64,000 nucleotides of DNA from Paramoeba atlantica (GCA_977017575.1 CDRNVI010000021.1:682001-746000); one strand, 5' to 3'. Counted from the stretch's first letter, positions 45,668 through 56,087 are shown. Notes: a model not told the origin generated them from the letters alone. Translations and numbers: made by a program.

Positions 45668-46425
45668 GGGGCCATACAGGGGTGAAAACTTCCATCTGGG
45701 GAGGGGTCTAAAATTTGCAAACACTTTTCAATTTCGGAAAATAATACCGCATTCGAGAGCTCTCGCAGAGTTGTATGTCTTTGCACTGGTAGCTTTTGAC
45801 ATATCAAATTAGAACTCCAAATACCGAATAGGCCAAAAAAGCAAATGGTCACTTAAAGAGTAATAAAAAATCTCAGATATTTTTAGGAAACATTATTTTA
45901 AAACCCGTATTGCATCCACAATATGCACCCTTCTTTTCTACGATCATTCTACAACGTTTTCTGAAGTTTTTAAACTTATTATCAAACTTATCTTTGTCTT
46001 TTGCCTGAAGTTTGTCGTAAAAAACATGAATCGTTCCACAGTTCCCTAGTGGACCCAAACACTGGTAAGTCCGGGAATAAGACTGTGTTTTCTCGAAGTC
46101 GGCCACAAGAAGTAATCTTTGGTGTTCTTTAATCTTCCTGGCAAAGCATGAGAACGGGCGTTCGAAACACCATGAGAATTCCTTGAGCGAACTCGCTTTT
46201 GGGGCGTAAAATGGGGCAAAAATGAAAAATTGCCATATTTTCACAAGAATAAAAACATGTTTTTTTCTCATCGGGTTAAATCTTTCAAGCCGAGCGTTCC
46301 GAATACGCCAAAGACATACAACTCTGCGAGACCTCTCCAATGCGCTATTATTTTCCAAAATTGGACAATTTTTACAAAATTTAGACCCCCCTCAGATGGA
46401 AATTTTCACCCCTGTATGAATGAAA
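45668..46425. repeat. Nested inverted repeat within the TIR element
   Basis: Two ~120-bp arms (45668-45790 and 46303-46425) are imperfect inverse copies. For example, CTCGCAGAGTTGTATGTCTT on the left is matched by AAGACATACAACTCTGCGAG on the right. A third short relative of the arm is at ~46835-46890 (GGAAAATAGTACGCATTCGAG). The loop carries a minus-strand reading frame. Confidence 0.7.
45873..46358 (-). CDS. Hypothetical 161-residue ORF inside the TIR element
   Basis: The longest frame in the element. It is basic with several cysteines (a CLGPLGNCG segment and a GAYCGCNTGF segment near the C-terminus). I do not recognise it, and it lacks visible DDE or zinc-finger patterns. It may be a chance frame or the relic of an element-encoded protein. 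Confidence 0.3.
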   Translation of the reverse strand: MENNSALERSRRVVCLWRIRNARLERFNPMRKKHVFILVKIWQFFIFAPFYAPKASSLKEFSWCFERPFSCFARKIKEHQRLLLVADFEKTQSYSRTYQCLGPLGNCGTIHVFYDKLQAKDKDKFDNKFKNFRKRCRMIVEKKGAYCGCNTGFKIMFPKNI

Positions 46426-46760
46426 CAAAGCTTCAAAAAAAATTGTTTGTACGTCACGAAAAAAAATCGAAAAAGTGTTCTATTGGTTCATAAAAGTGCT
46501 CATTGAACCATAGAACCACTGAACACACACAAATTCATAGAACACATAGGTATGGTAGGCATGCATTCAAGGGTACAGAACGTATTGCGTAAAGAATGCG
46601 ACTCCAACTACACCATTCGTCCGACACAAAAAAGCCCCTTGGGGTCCAAAAAATACCTTTTCGCATTTTTTGGTCCAGAATGGGTCATTTTGGGAGGCGT
46701 ACCAAGGCTGGAAGAAGTGATATCCTGCGAAAAAAACTTTAGTTTACTTTATTTTTCCTT

Positions 46761-47269
46761 TTCACTTTTTTAAAGGGACTGACGGCTCTTTAGCACATTT
46801 ACATTTTGAACGTACACATCCTATGTTACATACAGGGGTGGCTAATTTTGGAAAATAGTACGCATTCGAGTGCTCTCGAACAGACGAACAGTCCTTGCCA
46901 TCCCATTGGGTAAATCAAGCTCAGATCGGAGCCGTCGCTTCAAAACGACCACATCCAATTTCCCGTTTGTTAAAAACGAGTTCCGTGACAAAACATTTCG
47001 CAAGGTAAATGGTTCTTCGGACTCTTTCTCTTCGGCTGCATCTTCATCTTCAAGTCCCCAATAGTCCTCTACACTGCTGGTAATGCTCCCTCTCCACGTA
47101 TGAAGAAACGCGGACGTCCAGAAGGATCACAGGCTCCCCCACGTACAGTCGAACCTCATATTTGGAGGACTTAAAACCGCTTTTTACAGTTTTAAAGTTT
47201 TTACAGTAAAGAACTGACAGCTTTTTAAGTGCTCTATACCAACTAAGAAGCCCCTTAAACTACCGTACG
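46761..47269. other. Unassigned intergenic DNA
   Basis: A short Ser-rich plus-strand frame (46870-47064) exists but has no support. Otherwise the region holds a fragment of the nested-repeat arm and degraded repeat DNA. Confidence 0.35.
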
Positions 47270-47413
47270 TACTTCTAAAGACGACATTTTTACTTGCGTT
47301 TTTCTCCTATTTAAATATTATAGCGTTAACGCTATATTATTTAAATACAAACTTTAACACTATATTATTTAAATAGCGATTTAAATAATACACCGTTCCC
47401 CGGGTTATATTAC
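47270..47413. repeat. AT-rich repeat element, copy in inverse orientation
   Basis: ATTTAAATA / AACACTATATTATTTAAA units end at ACCGTTCCCCGGGTTA (47398-47413). The complement of that end (TAACCCGGGGAACGGT) starts the similar element at 50331, so the two are inverted relatives flanking a 2.9-kb segment that contains the PLGRKT-like gene. Confidence 0.55.
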
Positions 47414-47520
47414 TGTGTTCCTCTTTATATTTTCACTGTTTTTGTTCACTTTTTTTTCAATAATGGAGTGTAGAGCGATAGTTATACAACCACCGCAATT
47501 GAGGGAGATACGGTGAGTAT
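47414..47520. repeat. Partial satellite monomer end
   Basis: The TACTGTGTTCCTCTTTATAT block and the GAGCG-TAGTT-TACAACCACCG mini-hairpin of the satellite monomer occur here, directly after the AT-rich element. Confidence 0.6.
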
Positions 47521-48065
47521 CTAACTCGCTTACTAAGGTTAATTCCGCGAGCTCAAAATGGGCATAAAACGAGCACAAAAACAATTTTTTTTAAAATTTT
47601 AAAAACAGAGGTATGGCTCATCAATGAATCTCTGTAATACTCCAAAAATGAAAACAATCGAGTCCGGTCAGCAGTTTTTAGAATCCTTTTACGAAAACGG
47701 CGACTCGGAATGCGGCTCAGAGGCGGACAATTCAAATCCATAAAAACGCGAAGATCCTTGATTATATTCCCAAAATTGACAGACTACAGCTGTTTCAAAG
47801 TTTGTGGAATATTTTTGAGCTCCTAAACTAACTTTCAGAATTATTGTTTTTTTTGAAACGCATTTCACTCGCCGACGGCATAACAAATGAACGAAAAAAA
47901 GGTATGATTTTCTCAGCCTTGGAAAAGTGGCCAGCTGGCCCCTGGCACAATGGTGAGCCGGCCACCGCCTCTAAAAATGGCCGGCTGACTACCAAAAATT
48001 GCAATTTGTATTTCGTATACGTAAGATGAATGGCAGCGTCCAAAAAAAAGCCGCAAGCTGGCCAC
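47521..48065. other. Unassigned DNA before the minisatellite
   Basis: No supported gene. From ~47925 degenerate GGCCAGCTGG units appear and lead into the minisatellite. Confidence 0.4.
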
Positions 48066-48945
48066 CTCCTGCATGAAAGGGCAGCTGGCCACTTTTTCAG
48101 GGGGTGGCCAGCTGACCACTTTTTCAGTGGGTGGCCACTGAAACGCATCTGGCCAGGTGGCCACTTTTTCGAGTGGTGGCCAGCTGGCCACTTTTTCGGA
48201 GGGCGGCCAGGTGACCACATTTTCAGTGGATGGCCAGGTGGCCACTTTTTCAGTGGATGGTCAAGTGGGCCAACTTTTCCAGAGGGTGGCCAGGTGGCCA
48301 CTTTTTCAGAGGGTGGCCAGGTGGGCCAACTTTTCCAGATGGTGACCAGGTGGCCACTTTTTCAGTGGGTGGCCAGCGGGCCACTTTTTCAGAGGGTGGT
48401 CAGCTGACCACTTTTTCAGGGGGCGGCCAGGTGACCACATTTTCAGTGGATGGCCAGGTGGCCACTTTTTCAGTGGATGGCCAGCTGGCCACTTTTTCAG
48501 AGGGTTGCCAAGTGGGCGAACTTTTCCAGAGGGTGACCAGGTGGCCACTTTTTCAGAGGGTGGCCAAGTGGGTCAACTTTTTCAGGGGGCGGCCAGGTGA
48601 CCACTTTTTCAGTGGATGGCCAGCTGGCCACTTTTTCTTAGGGTGGCCAGCTGGCCACTTTTTCAGTGGGTGGCCAGGTGGCCACTTTTTCAGAGGGTGG
48701 CCAGCGGGCCAGTTTTTCAGGGGGCGGCCAGGTGACCACTTTTTCAGTGGATGGCCAGCTGGCCACTTTTTCAGAGAGTGGCCAGCTGACCACTTTTTCA
48801 GTGGGTGGCCAGGTGGCCACTTTTTCAGAGGGTGGCCAGGTGGCCACATTTTCAGTGGGTGGCCAACTGGGCAATTTTTCAGAGGGTGGCCAGCTGGCCA
48901 CTTTTTCAGGGGGTGGCCAGCTGACCACTTTGTCAGAAGCCAATT
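48066..48945. repeat. GGCCA minisatellite of ~30-bp units
   Basis: About 29 units of the form GGTGGCCAGSTGGCCACTTT plus TTCAGWGG, with point variants such as GGGCCAACTTTTCCAGA. Many units contain the palindrome TGGCCAGCTGGCCA. Both strands remain open in several frames only because of the repeat; I do not call a gene. Variant units are interspersed, so the array has been shuffled by recombination. Confidence 0.9.
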
Positions 48946-49036
48946 TTGAGAAGAAGGTTGGCATTGTTTTGCCAATTCTTACTGCGAGAACGCCCACGAA
49001 ATTTACTGATCGATACGACAAAACTGTTTTTGTAGT

Positions 49037-49244
49037 ATCCAGGTATAAAGGGGCGAGGGAGATACGAAGCAACAGATGTAGTAGATGCCGACTGAAAAGA
49101 AATCGTATCTCCCTGCACGAAGTTGGCTGCAATCTAGCAAGCGCATATTGTAGGCATTTCTCGTGCAGGGAGATGTGATTTCTTTTCTGTGGGAATCTGC
49201 TACATCTGTTGCTTCGTATCTCCCTCGCCCCTTTATACCTGGAT
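49037..49244. mobile_element. 208-bp foldback element
   Basis: Two ~84-nt arms, the outer 45 nt identical (starting ATCCAGGTATAAAGGGGCGA), with a ~40-nt loop. No coding capacity; target duplication not evident. It ends 133 bp upstream of the next ATG and would form a long hairpin in any transcript. Confidence 0.75.
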
Positions 49245-49377
49245 TACCAATTTAATATTAAATTCAAATTTGATTTCACTTATCACTATGGCGGAACTAA
49301 GCCCGGTTTACTTCAAAAGTAAATGACACCTTCTCTAATAATCACTTTTACCTCCGTTTATATTAAAATTATACATT

Positions 49378-50046
49378 ATGGGCCTTTCTCACTCCAGTGG
49401 CTTGTCTCGAGATATGGAGCTGGAAAGAATCGCTAAGCAAAGAACTCTTGCGAAAGCGATTATTAATAAAAATCGTCAAAATTTGCAAATTGGTCTGCAA
49501 GGGATTCAAAAAAGTCAGCAATTTTACTATGTAGGAGTCTCCTATTACGCTTTGAGTATGGTCGGTTTCTCATTATCGATGTTAGGAGCCCGCACTAAGT
49601 TTCCTTCCCTTCAAAAGATTCCATGGATCGCCTTTACTGTGTCTGGCTATCTTTTAGGTGGTCAATTCTGGACGTTGCACCAGTACTATTTTCGTCATTC
49701 TGCTGCGTTGCTCGTGGAATCGATGAAAACAGAAATGAACGAAAAAATAGAGCAATGTCCTTATCTATCTCAATATCGTGCTGAGATCAGTGCATTGGAC
49801 AAGATACGGAAAGATTACCACTTGCCAAAAATTGAAAGTAAATCGAGCAAACAAAATTTCGGTATGGGTTTGTTTTCTCCTTCTCATATATCTTCAACGA
49901 TTGAATCTAAGTCTAACAATTTTCCAACCGAAAATACCATGGCATCAGAAGATCCGATGCGAAGTATAGAGGACGACATAGTCTCGCAGGTCTTGGAGCG
50001 AAATAAAGCGATGAATGCAGCCATTAATGTAAAATACAATTCTTAG
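49378..50046 (+). CDS. PLGRKT/DUF2368-family membrane protein
   Basis: 222 residues. An N-terminal helix rich in Gln/Arg/Lys (to ~50) and QQFYYVGVSYYALS are followed by two membrane segments (~55-75 and ~88-108). Then comes a YYFRHSAALLVESMKTEM helix and a region matching the family's L..R..I..LDKIRK end. Order and spacing agree with PLGRKT (C9orf46; 147 residues in human), with a C-terminal extension of ~65 polar residues here. The human protein is a plasminogen receptor, but the conserved cellular role in protists is unknown. Last gene of the plus-strand cluster. Confidence 0.65.
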   Translation: MGLSHSSGLSRDMELERIAKQRTLAKAIINKNRQNLQIGLQGIQKSQQFYYVGVSYYALSMVGFSLSMLGARTKFPSLQKIPWIAFTVSGYLLGGQFWTLHQYYFRHSAALLVESMKTEMNEKIEQCPYLSQYRAEISALDKIRKDYHLPKIESKSSKQNFGMGLFSPSHISSTIESKSNNFPTENTMASEDPMRSIEDDIVSQVLERNKAMNAAINVKYNS

Positions 50047-50330
50047 TCACCGTCTACTTTAAAAGCATAGAAAATTCATGCGCAGAAATTTTATGCGTAA
50101 TCACATAATTTCTGATAACATTTTTTGCAGTCTTTTAAACTTTGTCTTTTGTGTTATGTTAGCACTCTTTGCTAAAAAAGTTAGCCTGAATTGTGGGAGA
50201 TACTATAGTACCGGATGCCCCCCAGTAAAAGAATGGTTTTTGGGTCGAAATGGCCAAATCTCTCTTACTGGGGGGGGTATGCTTTTTTGGCCAGTTTCCT
50301 CTTTTCTCCCAACTTTTGTCTAGTTTTTAA
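50047..50330. other. Gene-free region with small foldback
   Basis: GATGCCCCCCAGTAAAAGAA at 50214 pairs with TCTCTTACTGGGGGGGGTAT at 50261-50280, forming a ~65-bp foldback. No coding feature. Confidence 0.5.
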
Positions 50331-50640
50331 CCCGGGGAACGGTATATTATTCAATAACGCTACATTATTCAAATTACACTACATTATTCAAATTAACACT
50401 ATATTATTCAATTTAACACTATATTATTCAAATAACGCTATAATATTGAAATCGCCAATTTTTGGCATGATGGACCGGATTTTAGACAAACTTTTGCATT
50501 ACCATCCACCAAAATCGCATTTTTCGCTACTCACGGCGCTACTTTATTCAAATTAACACTATAATATTCAAATTAACACTATATTATTCAAATAACGCTA
50601 TATTATTCAAATAGAGCCGCATAATGCTATATTATTCAAA
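50331..50640. repeat. AT-rich tandem-repeat element
   Basis: Starts with AACCCGGGGAACGGT and continues as ~20-bp units (TATTATTCAAATTAACACTA, with variants) in two blocks, 50345-50455 and 50550-50640. A non-repetitive centre separates them. Inverted relative of the element ending at 47413. Confidence 0.65.
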
Positions 50641-50751
50641 CTTTTTTAGGCTGTTCGTTAAACGCGGTGGTTGTTTTCAACTTAGAAGCCACTCATGCTG
50701 CGCGTTTCGCGTTGAAAACTACCGCCGCGTTTAACGAAGAGCCTAAAAAAG
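50641..50751. repeat. Hairpin repeat, dispersed copy 2
   Basis: CTTTTTTAGGCTGTTCGTTA on the left and TAACGAAGAGCCTAAAAAAG on the right form the stem. Same family as the array hairpins; one arm base differs (GCTGTTC instead of GCTCTTC). Confidence 0.85.
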
Positions 50752-51171
50752 AAAAATCGCGAAAAGATCATGCATATTCGATTTTTTAGGGGGAAAAACC
50801 TCGATTTTTCGGCAAAAAATGCGAAATTTTAAACCGAATTTATGCCGTTTTTGATGCCTTCCCAGTAGGAGACGGATCTGACGAAAAAAACGTCGTAGAA
50901 TGGTAGCTGAGGTCCCATACTCCTAAAACACGTTTTAGGAATCGATTTTGGAAAAATAATATGTTTACTTTTTTTGGGGTCAAAAAGAAATTTTTTTGGT
51001 CACCCCAAAAGTTTCGGAAATTTTGACCTTGTCGGACCCCTCCTGCGCGTACCAGGGGGGGGCGGAAAATTATCGCCGCGGCCTACTCTACCACTTCCCT
51101 GCGCTCGATTTCGAAAAACAAAAAAATCGAAAAAAAAATCGCGACGTATGCCCCCCCTGGACCCCCCACTC
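50752..51171. repeat. Diverged satellite monomer part
   Basis: GGACCCCTCCTGCGCGTACCA, the TTTCGAAAAACAAAAAAATCG stretch and CCCCCCTGGACCCCCCACTCG parallel corresponding blocks of the array monomer, but with low identity. Confidence 0.5.
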
Positions 51172-51258
51172 GCACCCTTATCTGTCATAAACGCGGCACC
51201 CTTATCTGTCATAGAAACTCGCATCCTTATCTGTCATACAGCACCCTTATCTGTCATA
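51172..51258. repeat. Four-copy 18-bp repeat
   Basis: GCACCCTTATCTGTCATA occurs at 51172, 51195, 51221 (one change) and 51241, with 2-8-bp spacers. It directly abuts the truncated 5' end of the LINE. Confidence 0.8.
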
Positions 51259-51269
51259 ATAAATTTTCC

Positions 51270-52223
51270 ACAGTTATTCGCGAAAACAGAGCCAGGTTGG
51301 TAGGGCACATGCTGAGACACGACACACCCTTCGCAAATGTCATGCTTTGGAGCACGAAAGAAAATGCTCGCATTAAATCACTTTCTGAAGCATGTGCGGA
51401 GGATCTTGGTATGGACGTAGCGGAGTTATGGGAATTGGCACAGGATCGGGAAGCATGGTGTGCAGTAGTGGGGAACTTGCGAGAGCGCCTAGAACCAATT
51501 GCGCGCTACCGTCCGGTATCGTCCTATACGAAGACCGAGGTCAATAAGATTTTGCTGTCTCCCCAGCTTACCGAGCTAGAAAAATTCGAAGCTCTGCAAT
51601 TCTATGAAGAAGGTAAGGAGCAATGGCCCGATCATGAGCTACTGCACATATATTGCGACGGTTCGATGTACCGCAGAGGAAACCATGTGGGAGCAGGAGC
51701 TGCCATAGTAATATGCCAAAGCGGATTTCTAAAGCTTACTTCGAAAGAGAAACTAAGTCCCACGTATGCTACACCGATCAGAGCTGAACTACGAGCCTTT
51801 CTAAATGCACTTCGCACGGGGAGCATCAAAGGAATACCAGTAGTGATCCATGTAGATGCTGAGCACGTTTGGAATTTCTAGCACCGCATTCGTGTGCCTT
51901 GTCAGCTGGGAAATTATTCTGACTTCGACAACTCTGATCTCCTCATGGAAATCGGCGAACTAGCGGGTAAAATTCTCGATAGCCAAAAGGTCTTTGTGGT
52001 GAAGGTGCGCGCACACTCGGGAAATACGATGAATGATCTTGCGGACACCCTAGCAAAGGCAGCATGCGAACAAGACAGTACTACGCCAGAAACAACCTCA
52101 AACTATACAAAAACTCCTGCACGACAGTTGACGGACGTAACAGAATGTAAACACACGTTCCGTGACAAAAATACATGCTTACATAAGTGCTGTAAGCGAC
52201 ACCTGAATAGTCAAGGCGAATGA
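51270..52223 (+). mobile_element. 5'-truncated LINE 3' end with RNase H domain
   Basis: Begins within the reverse-transcriptase C-terminal part: NRARLVGHMLRHD, then a W...DREAWCAVV helix, typical of non-LTR elements. An RNase H domain follows (HIYCDGSMYRRGNHVGAGA, PIRAELRAFLNAL, VKVRAHSGNTMNDLADTLA). The tail has Cys/His spacing (CKHTF..CLHKCCKRH) that could be a zinc finger. The order RT, RNase H, zinc finger is that of the kinetoplastid ingi/L1Tc clade. One in-frame TAG separates the two open parts (at 51879), and the 5' end is missing, so this copy is dead. No poly(A) tail is obvious before the adjacent hairpin repeat. Confidence 0.75.
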
Positions 52224-52304
52224 AAGTCGAGCTTCATTTTCAGATTATATTTCTTTGTCATTACAGAAAATTCTCTAGTCACGACAGTGACGTATTATTA
52301 TTAT

Positions 52305-52415
52305 CTTTTTTAGGCTCTTCGTTAAACGCGGTGGTTGTTTTCAACTTAGAAGTCACTCATGCTGCGCGCTTCGCGTTGAAAACTACCGCCGCGTTTAACG
52401 AAGAGCCTAAAAAAG
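52305..52415. repeat. Array hairpin 1
   Basis: Left boundary of the array. Arms pair from CTTTTTTAGG inward with a couple of mismatches. Confidence 0.85.
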
Positions 52416-53151
52416 AAAATTTAGCCTGGAAAACGGGAAGATTATAGCCAAAAATAGCCGAATTTCGGGTAAAAATGGAGTGTTTTTCGCGTATTTTTGC
52501 TGTCAGAGCACTAAATCCGACATTTGCGCGTGGGAAATCACTCGTAGGCATGAATGGAAGCCTACCGAACGTATTGGGTAGAGAATGCGACTCCAACCAT
52601 ACCATTCTTTCGACACAAAAATGCCCCTTTAGGTCCGAAAAATACTTTTTCACCTTTTTTAGTCAAAAATAGGTATTTTTGAGTGGCGCACCACGGTTCG
52701 AAGAAGGGACACCTTGCGAAAGCAACTGCGGAGAAAGCTAGTGTAGGTCCCAAACTATCAAAATACAATAGGGGAAACGATTTTGGAAAAATATTTTTTT
52801 TTGCCATTTTTTTCGCCAAGTTGAAATTTTTTTCAATTTTTTTTTCACCCCCGGGTAGGGGGATCGAAAATGCGCGCCAAGACGCCGGCTACCCTTTCTG
52901 CGGGTTTTTTTCGAAAACTAATTTTTTCGAAAAAATTTGCTCGACCATGACCCCCCCCCTGGACCCCCCCCTGGACCCCCCCCCTGGACCGCCCACCTGG
53001 CCCCCCCCTGGACCCCCCCCCTGGACCCCCCATTTTTTTCAATTTTTTTTTTTCTGTTTTGGACCACCGGAGCCCCCTTTTATATTTTTTTCTTCTATTG
53101 TATTACTGTGTTCCCCTTTATATTTTCACTGTTTTTGTTCACTTTTTTTTC

Positions 53152-53272
53152 AATTCTTTTTTAGGCTCTTCGTTAAACGCGGTGGTTGTTTTCAACTTAG
53201 AAGTCACTCTTGCTGCGCGCTTCGAGTTGAAAACTACCGCCGCGTTTAACGAAGAGCCTAAAAAAGAAAATT
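53152..53272. repeat. Array hairpin 2
   Basis: The loop differs slightly from the others (GTCACTCTTGC, TTCGAGTTG). Arms are otherwise as in the consensus. Confidence 0.85.
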
Positions 53273-54083
53273 TATCCTGGAAAACGGAACGATTATAGCC
53301 AAAAATAGCCGAATTTCGGGTAAAAATTGGGTGATTTTTGGGTATTTTTGCTGTCAGAGCACTCAATCCGACATTTGCGCGTTGCAAATCACTCGTAGGC
53401 ATGAATGGAAGCCTACCGAACGTATTGGGTAGAGAATGCGACTCCAACCATACCATTCTTTCGACACAAAAATGCCCCTTTAGGTCCGAAAAATACTTTT
53501 TCACCTTTTTTAGTCAAAAATGGGTCATTTTGAGGGGCGCACCACGGTTCGAAGAAGGGATACCTTGCGAAACCAACTGCGGAGAAAGCTAGTGTAGGTC
53601 CCAAACTATCAAAATACAATAGGGGAAACGATTTTGGAAAAATATTTTTTTTTGCCATTTTTTTCGCCAAGTTGAAATTTTTTTTCCGAGAAAATCCGAA
53701 CTTGGCGGACCCGTCCTGCGGATACGCGGGGGGGTCACCCCAGGGTAGGGGGGTGGAAAATGCGCGCCAAGACCCCGGCTACCCTTTCTGCGGTTTTGTT
53801 TCGAAAACTAATTTTTTCGAAAAAATTTGCTCGACCATGACGCCCCCCCCTGGACCCCCCCCCTGGACCCCCCCCTGGACCCCCCCGCTGGACCCCCCCC
53901 CTGGACCCCCCGATGGACCCCCCATTTTTTTTCAAATTTTTTTTCTCAGTTTTGGACCACCGGAGCCCCCTTTTATATTTTTTTCTTCTATTGTATTACT
54001 GTGTTCCCCTTTATATTTTCACTGTTTTTGTTCACGTTTTTTTTCAATAATCGAGTGTAGAGCGGTAGTTTTACAACCACCGC

Positions 54084-54206
54084 AATTTTCTTTTTTAGGC
54101 TCTTCGTTAAACGCGGTGGTTGTTTTCAACTTAGAAGTCACTCATGCTGCGCGCTTCGCGTTGAAAACTACCGCCGCGTTTAACGAAGAGCCTAAAAAAG
54201 AAAATT
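54084..54206. repeat. Array hairpin 3
   Basis: Best example: 47-nt arms with two mismatches and a 29-nt loop. Each arm contains GGCTCTTCGTTAAACGCGG or its complement. Confidence 0.9.
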
Positions 54207-55031
54207 TAGCCTGGAAAACGGAAACGATTATAGCCAAAAATAGCCGAATTTCGGGTAAAAATGGGGTGATTTTCGCGTATTTTTGCTCTCAGAGCACTAA
54301 ATCCGACATTTGCGCGTGGGAAATCACTCGTAGGCATGAATGGAAGCCTACCGAACGTATTGTGTAGAGAATGCGACTCCAACCATACCATTCTTTCGAC
54401 ACAAAAATGCCCCTTTAGGTCCGAAAAATACTTTTTCACCTTTTTTAGTCAAAAATGGGTCATTTGGAGGGGCGCACCACGGTTCGAAGAAGTGATACCT
54501 TGCGAAAACAACTGCGGAGAAAGCTAGTGTAGGTCCCAAACTATCAAAATACAATAGGGGAAACGATTTTGGAAAAATATTTTTTTTGTCATTTTTTTCG
54601 CCAAGTTGAAATTTTTTTTCAAAAAAAATTTTCCGAAAAAATCCGAACTTGGCGGACCCGTCCTGCGGAAACGCGGGGGGGTCACCCCCGGGTAGGGGGG
54701 TGGAAAATGCGCGCCAAGACCCCGGCTACCCTTTCTGCGGTTTTTTTTCGAAAACTAATTTTTTCGAAAAAATTTGCTCGACCATGAACCCCCCCCCTGG
54801 ACCACCCCCCTGGACCCCCCCCTGGACCCCCCCGCTGGACCCCCCCCCTGGACCCCCCGATGGACCCCCCATTTTTTTCAAATTTTTTTTCTCAGTTTTG
54901 GACCACCGGAGCCCCCTTTTATATTTTTTTCTTCTATTGTATTACTGTGTTCCCCTTTATATTTTCACTGTTTTTGTTCACGTTTTTTTTCAATAATCGA
55001 GTGTAGAGCGGTAGTTTTACAACCACACCGC

Positions 55032-55154
55032 AATTTTCTTTTTTAGGCTCTTCGTTAAACGCGGTGGTTGTTTTCAACTTAGAAGTCACTCATGCTGCGC
55101 GCTTCGCGTTGAAAACTACCGCCGCGTTTAACGAAGAGCCTAAAAAAGAAAATT
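55032..55154. repeat. Array hairpin 4
   Basis: Arms as in hairpin 3; preceded by a mini-hairpin with two extra bases (CCACACCGC). Confidence 0.9.
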
Positions 55155-55964
55155 TAGCCTGGAAAACGGAAAGATTATAGCCAAAAATAGCCGAATTTCG
55201 GGTAAAAATTGGGTGATTTTTGGGTATTTTTGCTGTCAGAGCACTCAATCCGACATTTGCGCGTTGGAAATCACTCGTAGGCATGAATGGAAGCCTACCG
55301 AACGTATTGGGTAGAGAATGCGACTCCAACCATACCATTCTTTCGACACAAAAATGCCCCTTTAGGTCCGAAAAATACTTTTTCACCTTTTTTAGTCAAA
55401 AATGGGTCATTTTGAGGGCGCACCACGGTTCGAAGAAGGGATACCTTGCGAAACCAACTGCGGAGAAAGCTAGTGTAGGTCCCAAACTATCAAAATACAA
55501 TAGGGGAAACGATTTTGGAAAAATATTTTTTTTGCCATTTTTTTCGCCAAGTTGAAATTTTTTTTCCGAGAAAATCCGAACTTGGCGGACCCGTCCTGCG
55601 GATACGCGGGGGGGTCACCCCAGGGTAGGGGGGTGGAAAATGCGCGCCAAGACCCCGGCTACCCTTTCTGCGGTTTTGTTTCGAAAACTAATTTTTTCGA
55701 AAAAATTTGCTCGACCATGACGCCCCCCCCTGGACCCCCCCCCTGGACCCCCCCCTGGACCCCCCCGCTGGACCCCCCCCCTGGACCCCCCGATGGACCC
55801 CCCATTTTTTTCAAATTTTTTTTCTCAGTTTTGGACCACCGGAGCCCCCTTTTATATTTTTTTCTTCTATTGTATTACTGTGTTCCCCTTTATATTTTCA
55901 CTGTTTTTTGTTCACGTTTTTTTTCAATAATCGAGTGGTAGAGCGGTAGTTTTACAACCACCGC

Positions 55965-56087
55965 AATTTTCTTTTTTAGGCTCTTCGTTAAACGCGGTGG
56001 TTGTTTTCAACTTAGAAGTCACTCATGCTGCGCGCTTCGCGTTGAAAACTACCGCCGCGTTTAACGAAGAGCCTAAAAAAGAAAATT
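55965..56087. repeat. Array hairpin 5
   Basis: Arms and loop as in hairpin 3. Confidence 0.9.

Larger units (their letters stand above)
44988..46554. mobile_element. 1.57-kb DNA element with TIRs and 5-bp target duplication
   Basis: Ends show a 19-bp perfect inverted repeat (TACCTATGTGTTCTATGAA at 44991-45009 and its complement at 46534-46552). It is flanked by GTAGG on both sides (44983-44987 and 46555-46559). The insertion interrupts a satellite monomer whose two halves are recognisable. Related AACACATAGAAC- and TTGAACAC-type subterminal repeats occur near both ends. No transposase is recognised, so it is probably non-autonomous; superfamily not assigned. Confidence 0.75.
44853..46760. 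repeat. Diverged satellite monomer split by a TIR element
   Basis: 44853-44987 and 46555-46760 are the two halves of one monomer. The left half has AGGATTTGAGCCAAAAATA and CACTAAATTCGACTTGCG blocks, the right half GTACAGAACGTATTGCG and TGCGACTCCAACTACACC blocks. They align with continuous parts of the array monomers, showing that the 1.57-kb element inserted into a pre-existing monomer. Confidence 0.75.

Noticed and set aside
48230-49178. Long frames on both strands in the minisatellite, up to 239 codons
   Set aside because: The ~30-bp repeat is open in several frames on both strands; no start context or domain.
51270-52223. RNase H fragment as part of an LTR-type element
   Set aside because: It follows a non-LTR-type RT C-terminus (GHMLRHD and W..DREAW) and has a Cys/His tail; no LTRs seen.
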